Assembly: GCF_019396355.1 (NCBI RefSeq)
Contig: NZ_JAHKRK010000029.1
Location: 1-53,399, forward strand
Length of the DNA: 53,399 nucleotides
Source: Pseudonocardia nigra
Lineage (GTDB): Bacteria; Actinomycetota; Actinomycetes; Mycobacteriales; Pseudonocardiaceae
Reading direction: 5' to 3'
How positions within the stretch are numbered: the stretch's first letter is position 1; every line of letters starts with the position of its first letter. Shown here in pieces: positions 1 through 8,619 of this stretch. The notes beneath the pieces were generated by a model. It made no database searches, was not told where the DNA came from, and saw only the letters and a program-made list of their open reading frames with translations. Position numbers and translations under genes: made by a program.

Positions 1-2
1 GC

Positions 3-61
3 GACGGTCCGTTCACGTGGGCTTGTGTTGGCAAACCCATTCTCGCGTGAATCGGACCGTC
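3..61. promoter_or_regulatory. Long imperfect hairpin upstream of the TasA-like gene
   Basis: Arms 3-17 and 46-61 are reverse complements except for one bulged base at 52. Inside them 18-25 and 32-39 pair with one mismatch, so the whole segment can fold into one long hairpin. It lies about 80 bases before the start of the first gene. No T-run follows, so it may be the end of an upstream transcript, a 5' leader structure or an operator. Function is unknown. Confidence 0.5.
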
Positions 62-142
62 ACTCGCTTGTCGACACGCGCAAGTTGATCTCAGAACCGT
101 AACGAAACGCTTCGCTGAATAACCCTCCCTGGAGAAACACCC

Positions 143-709
143 GTGAGCGTTCTGCAGAACAACAAGAAGGCGGCCGCAGGTATCGGAGTCGCCGCCGTCG
201 CCGCCGCCGTCGTCGCGCTGGGTGCGGGCACCTATGCGGCCTTCACCGACACCGAGGACACGCAGGCCACCTTCGCCGCCGGCTCCCTCGACCTCGAGGT
301 CGGCGGCTTCGGCGACGCCGGCACGCTCCAGTTCGCCGACCTCGCGCCGGGCTGGTCGGAGGAGCACGTCGTGTCGATCGACAACGTCGGCACGATCGAC
401 GGCGTCCTGAAGTTCACCGTCGACGTGACGGGCAGCGACAACACCTGCACCGAGCCCGAGGAGACGGACGGCCGCTGCTCCACCAACGGCGACCTCGCCG
501 AGGCGATCACCGTTAGCGTCCCCGGCGCCGGCACCTACACGCTGGCGCAGCTCGACGACGAGGGTCTCGGCGGCATCCCGCTCGCGGCCGAGGGTGGCGC
601 GCAGTCGTACACGCTGACGTTCGCGATTCCCGACACGGTCGGCAACGAGATCCAGAGCGACTCGGCGGTCGTCGCCATCGAGGCGATCCTCGAGCAGGCC
701 GGCTCCTGA
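143..709 (+). CDS. TasA/CalY-like secreted protein with SipW-type signal peptide
   Basis: The 188-residue product has a basic N-terminus (NNKKAAAG), an Ala/Val hydrophobic core and the segment GAGTYAAFTDTE. This is the signature of SipW-cognate signal peptides found on TasA/CalY matrix-fibre proteins. The body is acidic and beta-rich (GSLDLEVGG, then FADLAPGW) with two Cys (DNTCTEPEETDGRCS), consistent with an exported structural or matrix protein. The start is supported by GGAG at 131-134. The next two genes carry related signals, so the trio probably forms an operon. The dedicated SipW-like signal peptidase is not in this window. Family assignment is confident; a role in cell-surface fibres is inferred from Bacillus TasA. 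Confidence 0.82.
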   Translation: MSVLQNNKKAAAGIGVAAVAAAVVALGAGTYAAFTDTEDTQATFAAGSLDLEVGGFGDAGTLQFADLAPGWSEEHVVSIDNVGTIDGVLKFTVDVTGSDNTCTEPEETDGRCSTNGDLAEAITVSVPGAGTYTLAQLDDEGLGGIPLAAEGGAQSYTLTFAIPDTVGNEIQSDSAVVAIEAILEQAGS

Positions 710-765
710 TCCCGCGGGGCGGCGGGCACATCGTCCGCCGCTCCGTTCCCGTGCGAGGAGACACG

Positions 766-1437
766 ATGCGCAAGAAGCTGCTGGCCGGCGGGCTCGGCCT
801 GCTCGGCTGCGCGGCGCTCGGAATGGGGGCGACCGGCACGTACGCAGGGTTCGTCGACACCGAGCAGGCGCCGCAGGTACTCGTCCGGGCCGGCACCCTG
901 GACCTGCGGCTCACCACGGCCGACGGCGCCGAGACCGAGCCGGTCACGTTCGCGAACCTCTCCCCGGAGGCCGCCCCGGTCGCAGGCACCTACCGCCCGT
1001 CGGCGCACCACTACTTCATCCGGCTCACGAACGACGGAAGCCTGCCCGGGCGCGCGAAGTGGGCGACGAGCGGTGTGGCCGAGCGCGAGAACGCGTGCAA
1101 CGCCCCGGAGCGGACCGCAGGGGACCGGTCCTGCGGCGACGGCGACGACCAGGGCGAGCTCGGTGACCAGTTGCTCGTGTCGTTCTCGCTGATGCCCGGC
1201 GCGGACTGCGCGGGCGAACCCGGCGTGGTGCCGCCGCCCCGGCAGTACCCCGCGACCGCCGAGCGCGACTACCGCGACATCCTCCCCGGCGGGGCGGGCG
1301 ACCCGCTCGTCCTCGCCCCCGGCGAGGCGCGGTGCGTCCGCGTGGACGTCCATTTCCCGCTCGTCCCCGAGAACAACCTGGCACAGGGCGATTCCTCGAC
1401 GTTCCGGCTGGGTTTCCGGCTCGAACAGATCGGCTGA
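766..1437 (+). CDS. SipW-dependent-type secreted protein
   Basis: I chose ATG 766 over the in-frame GTG at 751 because GCGAGGAG (753-760) is a well-placed ribosome binding site and the protein then begins MRKKLLAGG, a normal signal peptide. The hydrophobic core is followed by GTYAGFVDTEQ, the same A-x-F-x-D-T-E junction as in the preceding gene. The mature part (AGTLDLRL, then FANLSPEAAPVAG) has the TasA-like pattern in which strands end near LxxGDS. Four Cys lie in the middle (ENACNAPERTAGDRSCG, GADCAG, EARCV), suggesting disulphides outside the cell. It is a probable paralogue of the 143-709 product and likely cotranscribed with it. Exact function is unknown. Confidence 0.75.
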   Translation: MRKKLLAGGLGLLGCAALGMGATGTYAGFVDTEQAPQVLVRAGTLDLRLTTADGAETEPVTFANLSPEAAPVAGTYRPSAHHYFIRLTNDGSLPGRAKWATSGVAERENACNAPERTAGDRSCGDGDDQGELGDQLLVSFSLMPGADCAGEPGVVPPPRQYPATAERDYRDILPGGAGDPLVLAPGEARCVRVDVHFPLVPENNLAQGDSSTFRLGFRLEQIG

Positions 1438-1447
1438 GCGCATTTCC

Positions 1448-2790
1448 GTGAACAGGCCCAGAACGAGCCGCCGGGTCGCGGCGGCATTCGCGATCTGCAC
1501 CCTGGTGGTGGTTGCCGGTGGGGTACTGGCCGTCGCGCGGTGGGCGGCACGGCCGCGGCCCTGTCGGACACCGACCCCGCCACGCCGTCCGTCGTCGGGG
1601 CCGCGGAGGTCGTGCTCGGCCGCGACGGCGCCGCGCCTGAGCTCGTCTACGACGGCCTCGAGACCGGCAGGCCGCAGACCGTCGAACTCACCGTCGAGTA
1701 CCTCGGGACCGTTCCCGCAGACCTGACTCTCGCGGTCGGGCCGGCGGGCCGTTCGGCGTTGTGCCGGCAGCAGGACGGGCAGTGGCGGCCGCAGCCGAAC
1801 CGGGAGGTCACCGTCACGGTCGACGCCGGACCGCCGCTGGCCTTCTGCGACCTCTACAACGGCCACGAGCTGTCGCTCGCCCGCGTCGAGCCGGCGACGA
1901 GCCCGCGGTTCGCCGTGACGGTCGCCCGGGTCGGGGCCACGCCGGCCGAGGTCCCGTTCGCGGAGGACGCCGTCGTCGAGATCGTCGCGACCGGTGGCTT
2001 CGCCGACCGCGCCGAGGGCCGGATGAGCGTCCGCGCCTCGCCACGGACCGGACCGCCCGGCGCCGACGTGCCCGTCCTGCCCGCCGCGCCCGCGCCGCCC
2101 GGTCCACCGTCCGGGCGCGCCGTCACGGCCCCGGAAGCCCAGGTTTTGCCGAGTCCCACGGCCGTCGTGCCGCCGGTGCCCGAGGTCGACGAGGTGCCGG
2201 TCGACGTCCCTGCGGCGTGCCGTGACGCCGGGATGGTCGCCGCCGACTTCGTCGACGTGATCGTGCTCGACCCCGCCGACCCGGTCTGGGACGCGAGGGC
2301 GGAACCGGGGCCGTTCCTCGTCCTCGGCACCGACGGCGACGACACGGTGGCCGGCTCGGCGGAGGGCGACTGCGTCGTCGGCGGCGCGGGAGCCGACCGG
2401 CTGTCCGGCGGCGCGGGTAACGACGTCGTGGTGGGCGAGGCCGGTACCGACGTGCTGACGGGGGGTGACGGCGACGATCTCCTCGACGGCGGCGCCGACC
2501 TCGACGACCTGACCGGCGGCGACGGCCCGGACCGCTTCGACGGCGGGCCCGCGGAGGCAACCTGTGATGCGGGACCGCAGGAACAGGCCGTTCGATGCGC
2601 GGCGGCACCGGTTGCGGCCGAGCCTGAGCCGACGCCACTCGCGACCGTGGATCCGACGACGACCGCGCCGGAACCGGCCACGGAGGGCGCCCCCGTGACG
2701 GCCGAGCCTCCCGCGGTCACGCAACCGGCATCGACGACGGTTCCGAACCCGCCGGAGCCGGACCAGGGCGTTACCGACGGGGCGGGCTAG
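1448..2790 (+). CDS. Secreted RTX (calcium-binding repeat) protein, apparent frameshift in the signal peptide
   Basis: GTG 1448 opens a good signal peptide (basic MNRPRTSRR, then a hydrophobic stretch ending GGVLAVA). This frame runs on only to 1726 and encodes nothing recognisable after about 1540. The frame beginning at GTG 1540 continues with GGTAAALSDTDPATPS, the expected SipW-type junction, and stays open to 2790. Joining the two needs a -1 shift near 1537-1541. The mature protein has a TasA-like N-terminal part, a Pro-rich linker near 2060-2200, and hemolysin-type nonapeptide repeats (GGAGADRLS, GGAGNDVVV, GGDGDDLLD) at about 2330-2550, which bind Ca2+ in secreted proteins. A Thr/Pro-rich tail ends it. 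It is probably cotranscribed with the two upstream genes. Without the upstream part the 1540 product has no export signal. Confidence 0.65.
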
Positions 2791-2845
2791 CTGTACTGCT
2801 CCTCGTGCACACAGTCGTGCGCCGCTCGTGAAGGAAGCGTGAGGG

Positions 2846-3754
2846 CTAACGGACTTTGTCCCGTTCGGCGCGAAGCAGTGCGCCCGTGCCGAGCCTGGTC
2901 ACTGAACGGATCCGGAACGCCCTCGGCATAACGTCGCGTGTCCCGGTGGTCGACGGCAACGGTGGAACCGGCCGGTCCGCGGGTGCGCCGAGGAACACAG
3001 CGAGGTCATCGACGAGCTGCCGGGCGAGGAACTGTTCAGCGAACTCGGGTCCGCCGTTGAGGAGGAGGGACCGGACGCCTCCCGCGTACAGCTCGGCCAG
3101 GGCATCGGCCGGCTCGGCGGTGAGGACCGAGTCGGGGAGGGCGAACGAGTCGGCCCCGTGAACACCGGGGCGTCCTTCCTCGATACGGCCGTCCGCGCGC
3201 AACACAGCGTCGACACCGAATCGGAGTCCGGCGTGAGCGAGTACTTCGGCGGGGAGTGCACGTGGCCCGTCCGCTCTGGCTTCATACGCCCACACAACGA
3301 ACGGACGCCCGGACTTCAGCGCTTGCAGCCACGGTCCGAGGACGACTAATGCCTCGTCGGCAAGGACTCCGACCTCGACCTCGATGCCGGCCTGCCGGAG
3401 CCGGGCGGCGCCGCCCTCGCCCCTCGAGGTCGGGTCGATGACCGCGATCAACACCCGCGACACACTGGCGTCGATGAGGGCCTGATGGCACGGGGGAGTG
3501 CGCCCGTGGTGGTTGCACGGTTCGAGGGTGACCACGGCTGTTCCGCCGGCGGCTCGCGCTCCGGCCGCCGTCAGGGCCTTCACCTCGGCGTGCGGTTCGC
3601 CTTTGCGTCGGTGGTAGCCCTCGCCAACAGGACGTCCGGCACGATCGAGGATGACGCAACCGACGGGCGGGTTGGGGCTGGTCGACCCGAGGCCGAGAGC
3701 GGAGATGGTGATGGCGCGCCGCATCGCGTCGGCCTCGGTGCCGCTGACGCTCAT
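2846..3754 (-). CDS. RibD-like deaminase/reductase
   Basis: The 302-residue protein starts at MSVSGTEADAM. Its ATG (3754-3752) overlaps the stop codon of the upstream XRE gene (ATGA), so the two are translationally coupled. Residues 1-150 form a cytidine-deaminase-fold domain with the zinc motif HAEV and PCNHHGRTPPC, plus TSPNPPVGCV, which is typical of RibD. The C-terminal part matches a RibD/DHFR-type reductase only at its end (SLLLNGGPEFAEQFL). The usual S-x-D-G and NADPH-loop segments are not recognisable, and the middle is short. It may therefore be a deaminase with a vestigial reductase. No other riboflavin genes are nearby, so a specialised role with the regulator is possible. Confidence 0.8.
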   Translation of the reverse strand: MSVSGTEADAMRRAITISALGLGSTSPNPPVGCVILDRAGRPVGEGYHRRKGEPHAEVKALTAAGARAAGGTAVVTLEPCNHHGRTPPCHQALIDASVSRVLIAVIDPTSRGEGGAARLRQAGIEVEVGVLADEALVVLGPWLQALKSGRPFVVWAYEARADGPRALPAEVLAHAGLRFGVDAVLRADGRIEEGRPGVHGADSFALPDSVLTAEPADALAELYAGGVRSLLLNGGPEFAEQFLARQLVDDLAVFLGAPADRPVPPLPSTTGTRDVMPRAFRIRSVTRLGTGALLRAERDKVR

Positions 3755-4959
3755 GCGGGAGCGCCCAGCTCGTTGAGCAGCGCTCCGACCGCGGGGACCC
3801 GTTGGTGCCGCGCGAGGAACCGGCCGAGGCGGCTCACCATTTGCTCGGTCTGCAGGGAACCGGAGCTGCGGGCAATCGCAAGCGCCTCGCGTCCGACCTG
3901 CGCGGCGGAGTCGACCTCGCCCGTGGCCGCGTACGCCTGTGCCAGTTGACCGCAGGCGACGCCGCGGTCCCGGCGGTACACCGCAGGGAGGGTGGGCAGC
4001 ACGACCTCGAAGAGCTGAATGGCCTGTTTCGGCCTGCCGAGCGTCGCCCAGCACGCAGCGCGCTGCAGCTCCAGGTACGGGCCGGTGCAGAAGGAACCGT
4101 GGCCGCTGCGGGCGTCGCCTGCGGTGTCTGGCGCTGCCCACCCGAGTGCGCGGTCCAGTGCGCGGTGGGTCATCAGCTCGTCTCCTTCCAGGGCGTATCT
4201 ATGGGCTTCCTGGTGGACGATTGCGGCACGCATCGGGTCGGGTAGCTGGTCACCGTCCCGCGCCGCGGCGCGCGCCAGGCTCAGCGTCCCCTGCGCGTCA
4301 CGTTCCCGAGCAGCGTGCTGGCTGCGGCGGAACAACGTCCACGCGAGGAGCCTCCGGTCGCCGGCCTCGTGCGCCCACTCCATCGCCGAGCTCACCCACT
4401 GTGCCGCCGCAGGCATTTGGCCGGCGTCCTCGTGCAGCCAGGCTGCCGATTCGGCATACGTCGCGGCCAGCCTCACCAGCTCCGCGCGGTGCGTGCCGGA
4501 CGTAATGGGCAGGAGTTCCTCGATGACGGAGATCTGGTCCAGGACGCCGGCCAGGGCGAATCGCGGCCCGAGCAGGTTGTCGGTTCGAACCAGCGCGTGC
4601 CATTGCTCGCGCAGGTGCACCAGGAGTTCTGCGATGTGGTCCGCGGAGCCCAGCGGCAGCCCGAAACTGGAGCTGCTCGGACGGGCGAACACGCGCTCGC
4701 GGTCGTCTCGACCAGGGTGATCGCCGGCGCGAGAGAGCAGGACGAACCGCTGCTGGGTCGCCGGATCGGCCCGGCTGAGTGCCGTGTCGAGGATGGCCTG
4801 GGTGTCCGGGCGCGGCACCGTGACGACGCCACCGGCCTCCCACTTCGACACCGTGCGCGCCGCGACACCGAGGTGCTCGGCGAAGGCGCGCACGCTGAGC
4901 CGGAGCGCGATCCGGAGTGCGCGGGCCTCGCGCCCGGTCCAGCGCCGGACCGCAGTCAT
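3751..4959 (-). CDS. XRE-family transcriptional regulator with TPR-like C-terminus
   Basis: The 402-residue protein begins MTAVRRWTGREARALR. Residues 10-60 carry a Cro/XRE helix-turn-helix (LSVRAFAEHLGVAARTVSKWE). The remainder is an all-helical array of the TPR type common in actinobacterial regulators, with repeated segments such as LELQRAACWATLGRPKQAIQLFE and GQLAQAYAATGEVDSAAQVG. Its stop overlaps the start of the RibD-like gene, so the pair is an operon and the regulator probably senses a ligand or peptide to control it. The ligand cannot be read from the sequence. Confidence 0.85.
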   Translation of the reverse strand: MTAVRRWTGREARALRIALRLSVRAFAEHLGVAARTVSKWEAGGVVTVPRPDTQAILDTALSRADPATQQRFVLLSRAGDHPGRDDRERVFARPSSSSFGLPLGSADHIAELLVHLREQWHALVRTDNLLGPRFALAGVLDQISVIEELLPITSGTHRAELVRLAATYAESAAWLHEDAGQMPAAAQWVSSAMEWAHEAGDRRLLAWTLFRRSQHAARERDAQGTLSLARAAARDGDQLPDPMRAAIVHQEAHRYALEGDELMTHRALDRALGWAAPDTAGDARSGHGSFCTGPYLELQRAACWATLGRPKQAIQLFEVVLPTLPAVYRRDRGVACGQLAQAYAATGEVDSAAQVGREALAIARSSGSLQTEQMVSRLGRFLARHQRVPAVGALLNELGAPA

Positions 4960-5016
4960 GGTTGAACGGCGCCTTCCCCCTCGTACCTGCCTCAGCTGAT
5001 CGTCGCCAGCTGAGCA

Positions 5017-5211
5017 TCACATCTCCTCTGATACTCCCAGGTCCAGTCGAGCGGGTGCGGCGCAAGTGCCACAGGCGTTCCACAGCAGCTCGTTCCCGGC
5101 CCGGGCCTGGACGCCGAGCATTTGGTGATCTGCGGGACCGAACCCGCACTCGAACGGCCGGTCGGCGCGGGGAACTGCCAGCCCGATGCGCTCGCGGCGA
5201 CCGGCGTCCAC
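5017..5211 (-). CDS. Small hypothetical protein upstream of the XRE regulator
   Basis: From GTG 5211 a 64-residue frame (MDAGRRERIGLAVPRAD..., ending LDLGVSEEM) reads with GC-rich third positions towards the XRE gene. It has a compact Cys-containing core (FECGFGPADHQML, then WNACGTCAA) that looks like a constrained small protein rather than a chance frame. It sits head to head with the gene at 5230. I do not recognise the family. A longer version from further upstream would run into the opposite-strand gene. Confidence 0.42.
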   Translation of the reverse strand: MDAGRRERIGLAVPRADRPFECGFGPADHQMLGVQARAGNELLWNACGTCAAPARLDLGVSEEM

Positions 5212-5229
5212 CTCACGGATGGAGCGGCT

Positions 5230-5394
5230 GTGACCTCGACGTACGAATCCCTCTGGCCGGTCGTCCGCCGGTTCTGGCGTGAGCGGCGCCGTCGCCGGCT
5301 CGGAGCCCGGTTGGAGCGGGTGACCTGTCGCGAGTACCTCGAGTTCCAGCGGGCCCGCTGGCGATCGCGATCGGGACGAGGACGAGGCAGGTGA
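5230..5394 (+). CDS. Small basic hypothetical protein
   Basis: GTG 5230 follows a weak GGAG (5221-5224) and gives a 54-residue, Arg-rich product (TSTYESLWPVVRRFWRERRRRR..., ending SRSGRGRGR). Its stop at 5392-5394 is one base from the ATG of the next gene, so the two are probably coupled. In-frame GTG codons further upstream exist but would overlap the opposite-strand small gene. Function unknown. Confidence 0.45.
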   Translation: MTSTYESLWPVVRRFWRERRRRRLGARLERVTCREYLEFQRARWRSRSGRGRGR

Positions 5395-5395
5395 G

Positions 5396-5617
5396 ATGAA
5401 CCCGCTCGTCGCACTGATCGTGTCGCAGCCCGGCATGGTCGACCGGCTCCTCGAACAGCACGTCGACGACGGGACCGGCCGTTGCCTGGTCTGTTCCGGT
5501 GGCGCTCAATCCGGCCGGCACGCGTGGCCGTGCACGATCCACGAGTACGCACGCCGGGCGTTCGAGGCGCAGTGCGGTCCTTCCCCCACTCGCGTGCCCC
5601 GCCGCGACGCTAAGTGA
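5396..5617 (+). CDS. Small Cys/His-containing hypothetical protein
   Basis: The 73-residue product ([19 protein letters not shown]...) has a helical N-terminus and a C-terminal Cys/His cluster, [13 protein letters not shown] then [13 protein letters not shown]. This could bind a metal. The ATG is one base after the preceding stop, and GGTGAG just before it can serve as ribosome binding site. It resembles a small protein I associate with actinobacterial genomes, but I cannot name a domain. Its 3' end faces the DUF1905 gene. Confidence 0.62.
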   Translation: MNPLVALIVSQPGMVDRLLEQHVDDGTGRCLVCSGGAQSGRHAWPCTIHEYARRAFEAQCGPSPTRVPRRDAK

Positions 5618-5903
5618 GCCGCTCGGCCAGGTGGACGGTGACGGTCGCGCCGGCGTTCTTGCCGATGACCTTGCGGACGTCGGCCTTCACCGGCAGCTTG
5701 TGGGTGCCGTCCCCGAGGGCCACGAACGAGCTCTGGAAGGGGTGGCCGTCGATGGTGCCGCGCACCTTGACCAGGCCGCGGGTGCCGAAGAACTCGGCGG
5801 AGCCGGGCATCACCACGTAGGTCCAGCCGCCCGGGTTCGGGCTCTTCTGCAGCACGGCGGTGAAGTCGTGGTTCAAGGCCTGCGGGTCGTTCTGGCTCAT
5901 CAT
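5610..5903 (-). CDS. DUF1905 domain protein
   Basis: Two ATG codons lie in tandem at 5903 and 5900; AGAGAGGA five bases upstream of the first supports 5903. The 97-residue product has the DUF1905 pattern: [21 protein letters not shown], then [34 protein letters not shown] and [13 protein letters not shown]. This is a small beta-barrel domain of unknown function, often fused to or found beside YdeI/OmdA-type proteins. It ends about 8 bases inside the 3' end of the opposite-strand small gene. A 14-bp hairpin lies just upstream (5928-5963). Confidence 0.85.
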   Translation of the reverse strand: MMSQNDPQALNHDFTAVLQKSPNPGGWTYVVMPGSAEFFGTRGLVKVRGTIDGHPFQSSFVALGDGTHKLPVKADVRKVIGKNAGATVTVHLAERLT

Positions 5904-5927
5904 GGTGTCCTCTCTGGTGCCTACGGT

Positions 5928-5963
5928 GGAGTGTCGAGACCGAGGAGCTGGTTTCGACACTCC
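5928..5963. promoter_or_regulatory. Inverted repeat in the DUF1905/EEP divergent promoter region
   Basis: Arms 5928-5937 (GGAGTGTCGA) and 5954-5963 (TCGACACTCC) are perfect complements. Four more pairs inside (5938-5941 with 5950-5953, one of them G-U in RNA) extend the stem to 14 bp around an 8-base loop. It is 25 bases upstream of the DUF1905 start and about 80 upstream of the EEP gene. It could be an operator or a leader hairpin. Confidence 0.55.
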
Positions 5964-6043
5964 TGCAGCGAGAAACCGGCTGTCGGAACCGATCCGATGC
6001 CCCGTCCGTTGGCCGGGCGAAGCCAGGGGAAGGATCACCACCG

Positions 6044-7015
6044 ATGTCTGCACGCCGCACCGCGGCCCGTTGTCGTCGGCTCGGGGCTGCGGCGGCGCTG
6101 GGCGGCATGGCAGCGGCTCTCGTCGTGCCCGATCGGCTGCGCCTCGACCACCGGTTCCCCGGCGTCGACGTCGTGGCCTGGCGCCCGCACACCACCGCGG
6201 CCACGTTGGCCGCCGCCGCGTTCCTCGCGACGAGGCGGCGTTCGCGTCCCGGGGCCGCACTGGTGGGAGCCGTGGGGCTGGGCGGGGCCGCCGCGGTCGC
6301 CGGCCGGGCGATCACGCGGCGAGCGCCCGAGCAGGGCCCGGAAGACCTCAGGATCCTCTCGCTCAACGCGCTCCACGGGCGGGCCGACACCGGCGAGCTG
6401 GCCACCGTCATCGAGCGGGAGGTCCCCGATTTCGTGGTGCTCCCCGAAGCCGGGTGCGACTTCCGCGACAAGCTCCTGCCGCTCGTCGAGGTGCTGGGCT
6501 ACCGGGCGTGGACGTCGACCGAGCCCGGCGTCAGGGACGGGCACAGCGTCACCCTGCTGGCCGGCGGCCGGGCCGGCGACGTCCGCGTTCGCATCGGCAC
6601 CGGGATGCGGTACCCGCACCTGGAGGTGACGGGCGGCATCCTCGGCAGGCGCACCCTCTACGCCGTCCACCCCACCGCCCCGATGGGACCGCGGCGCACC
6701 GCGCTCTGGCGCAAGGACCTCGCGCTGATCGCGCAGTGGTGCCGGGCCCCGATCGCGCCGATCGTCGCGGGCGACTTCAACTCCACCCTCGACCACAGCG
6801 TGTTCCGCGCCGCGATGGCCGGGTGCCGCAGCGCCGCGGCCGGTAGCGGGCAGGGCCTGGTCGCCACCTACCCGTCGGCGCTGCCGCGGTGGCTCGGCAT
6901 CCAGATCGACCACGTGCTGGTCCCGCCGCGCACGGTCACAACCCGGTTCGACGTCGTCGACGTCGCGGGCACCGACCACCGCGCGGTGCTCGCTGGGGTG
7001 CGTCTGGGCAGCTGA
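6044..7015 (+). CDS. Endonuclease/exonuclease/phosphatase-family protein, membrane-anchored
   Basis: The 323-residue protein begins [14 protein letters not shown] and has two hydrophobic segments in the first 100 residues, so the catalytic domain is probably outside the membrane or membrane-bound. The EEP domain shows the expected order: [11 protein letters not shown] (metal-binding N), VLPEAG (E), the central VHPTAP (His), AGDFNST (D and N), IQIDHVLVP and [11 protein letters not shown] (catalytic D-H). EEP enzymes are metal-dependent phosphoesterases acting on nucleic acids or phospholipids; the substrate is not evident. It is preceded by GGGGAAGGA near 6025-6034. Confidence 0.83.
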   Translation: MSARRTAARCRRLGAAAALGGMAAALVVPDRLRLDHRFPGVDVVAWRPHTTAATLAAAAFLATRRRSRPGAALVGAVGLGGAAAVAGRAITRRAPEQGPEDLRILSLNALHGRADTGELATVIEREVPDFVVLPEAGCDFRDKLLPLVEVLGYRAWTSTEPGVRDGHSVTLLAGGRAGDVRVRIGTGMRYPHLEVTGGILGRRTLYAVHPTAPMGPRRTALWRKDLALIAQWCRAPIAPIVAGDFNSTLDHSVFRAAMAGCRSAAAGSGQGLVATYPSALPRWLGIQIDHVLVPPRTVTTRFDVVDVAGTDHRAVLAGVRLGS

Positions 7016-7218
7016 CGAACGGCGCCTCATCGTCCTACCCCGGCGCGCGGCGGCCCCTCGGCAGAAGGAGGATTCCCCCAGGCATCGGCAAGGGCCTGTC
7101 GTTCCGGGCGGCGAGGCGTCGGATGAGCGCCGCGGCCCGATTCCCGTGGGGACGGAAACGATTTGAATGCGATGGCGCATGCCGACCCGCGCCTACGGCG
7201 CCAGCACTCCTCGGTCGG

Positions 7219-8535
7219 TCAGCGGCGGCCGAGGGAGTAGCACGTGAAGCCGGCGCGGCGCAGCACGTCGGGGTCGAGCAGGTTGCGAGTGTCGATGACG
7301 ATGGCACGCGAGGTCGCCTCGGCAAGCGCGGACCAGTCCAGTAAACGGAACTCCGGCCACTCGGTGAGGATGACCAGCGCCTCGGCGCCCTTCGCTGCGG
7401 CGACGGCGCTGTCGACGACGTCGATCCCGGCGAGGCCACCGTGGGTTGATCCAGTCGGTACTGACGGGTCGTAGGCGGCCAGCTCGGCGCCCGCCTGACG
7501 GAGCAGGGCGGCCACCGCAATCGACGGCGAGTCGCGGATGTCGTCGGTGCCCGCTTTGAACGTCAGACCCAGCACCCCGATCCGGCGGCCCGAGAGCGAA
7601 CCGGTGCGCGAGCCGGTCACCGCCACCCGGACCTTGTCGACCATGCGCTGACGCTGCCGGGTGTTGGTATCGATGGTGGCTCGCAGCAGCCGGAACTCGA
7701 AGTCGGCCGAGTCCGACACCTGCAGCATCGCTTCGGTGTCCTTGGGCAGACAGGATCCGCCCCAGCCGGGGCCGGGAGACAGGAACGATTGGCCGATGCG
7801 GCGGTCGTAGCCCATTCCCTCGGTGACGTCACCGATGTCGGCCCCGAGCCGTTCGCACAATTCGGCAAGGGAGTTCACGTAGGACAGTTTCATCGCCAGA
7901 AAGCAGTTGGCGGCGTACTTGACCATTTCGGCGCTCGCCGAGTCGGTCAGCACGGTCGACGCGCCCAAACGCGAGTACAGTGCCGCGACGCGCTCGGCGG
8001 CGTCCTGCTGCTCGCACCCGACGACGATGCGATCCGGGTTGAGGAAATCCTGCACCGCGGAACCCTCGCGTAGGAACTCCGGGTTGCTGACCACGGCGAC
8101 GTCGTCGCGCCCGAGCAGCTCGCTGGTGTGCCGCGTGGTTCCCACGGGCACCGTCGACTTGTTGACCACCACGCACCCTGGAGCGAGCAGCGACGAGATC
8201 TCGCGGGCGACGGCGCGTACCGCACTGAGGTCGGCGACGCCCCCGACGCCCATCGGGGTGGGCACACAGAGGAAGACGACCTCGGCGTCGCCATCCGGCC
8301 CCTGTACGGCGTTCGCCGCGCCGACCACGAAGTTCAACCGGCCGGCCGCGATACCCTCACCGACCAGCTCAGCCAGCCCGGGTTCCAGGATGTCGACCTC
8401 ACCGCGGCGCAGCCGCTCAACCTTCTCGGCGTCGATGTCGCCGCAGGTCACCAAGTGGCCGAGCGATGCCAGACAGGCACCGGTAGTCAAGCCCACATAA
8501 CCGGTTCCGATGACGGATATCCGTCGAGCGAACAT
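7219..8535 (-). CDS. ugd: UDP-glucose 6-dehydrogenase
   Basis: The 438-residue protein oxidises UDP-glucose to UDP-glucuronate with two NAD+, a precursor for acidic exopolysaccharide. The N-terminal Rossmann motif is GTGYVGLTTGACLASLGH, followed by CVPTPMG, NKSTVPVGTT and NPEFLREG. The central helix carries AEMVKYAANCFLAMKLSY. The catalytic Cys is Cys262 in GGSCLPKD, and the C-terminal domain has GLTFKAGTDDIRDSP. It is the most 3' gene of the minus-strand group flippase, hydrolase, Ugd. A related family is GDP-mannose dehydrogenase, but YVGL and GGSCLPKD fit Ugd well. Confidence 0.93.
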   Translation of the reverse strand: MFARRISVIGTGYVGLTTGACLASLGHLVTCGDIDAEKVERLRRGEVDILEPGLAELVGEGIAAGRLNFVVGAANAVQGPDGDAEVVFLCVPTPMGVGGVADLSAVRAVAREISSLLAPGCVVVNKSTVPVGTTRHTSELLGRDDVAVVSNPEFLREGSAVQDFLNPDRIVVGCEQQDAAERVAALYSRLGASTVLTDSASAEMVKYAANCFLAMKLSYVNSLAELCERLGADIGDVTEGMGYDRRIGQSFLSPGPGWGGSCLPKDTEAMLQVSDSADFEFRLLRATIDTNTRQRQRMVDKVRVAVTGSRTGSLSGRRIGVLGLTFKAGTDDIRDSPSIAVAALLRQAGAELAAYDPSVPTGSTHGGLAGIDVVDSAVAAAKGAEALVILTEWPEFRLLDWSALAEATSRAIVIDTRNLLDPDVLRRAGFTCYSLGRR

Positions 8536-8619
8536 GGCACCGCCTCATTCCTCGCATCACCCCACGTGGCCTCAGCATCCCATCACCCGGGTGTCCGGCC
8601 CAGGCCGGGCGGGTCCGGC

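Noticed and set aside
1530..1545. Programmed -1 frameshift for the RTX gene
   Set aside because: No slippery heptamer or downstream stem is evident; a missing base is simpler.
535..2724. 729-residue minus-strand open frame
   Set aside because: It is antisense to three clear secreted-protein genes, is Arg/Gly/Asp-rich and low-complexity, and has no recognisable domain. Long antisense frames are normal in DNA this GC-rich.
2846..4141. 431-residue version of the RibD-like protein
   Set aside because: The added N-terminus is antisense-like, Arg/Pro-rich and overlaps the XRE gene; ATG 3754 with the ATGA overlap is better.
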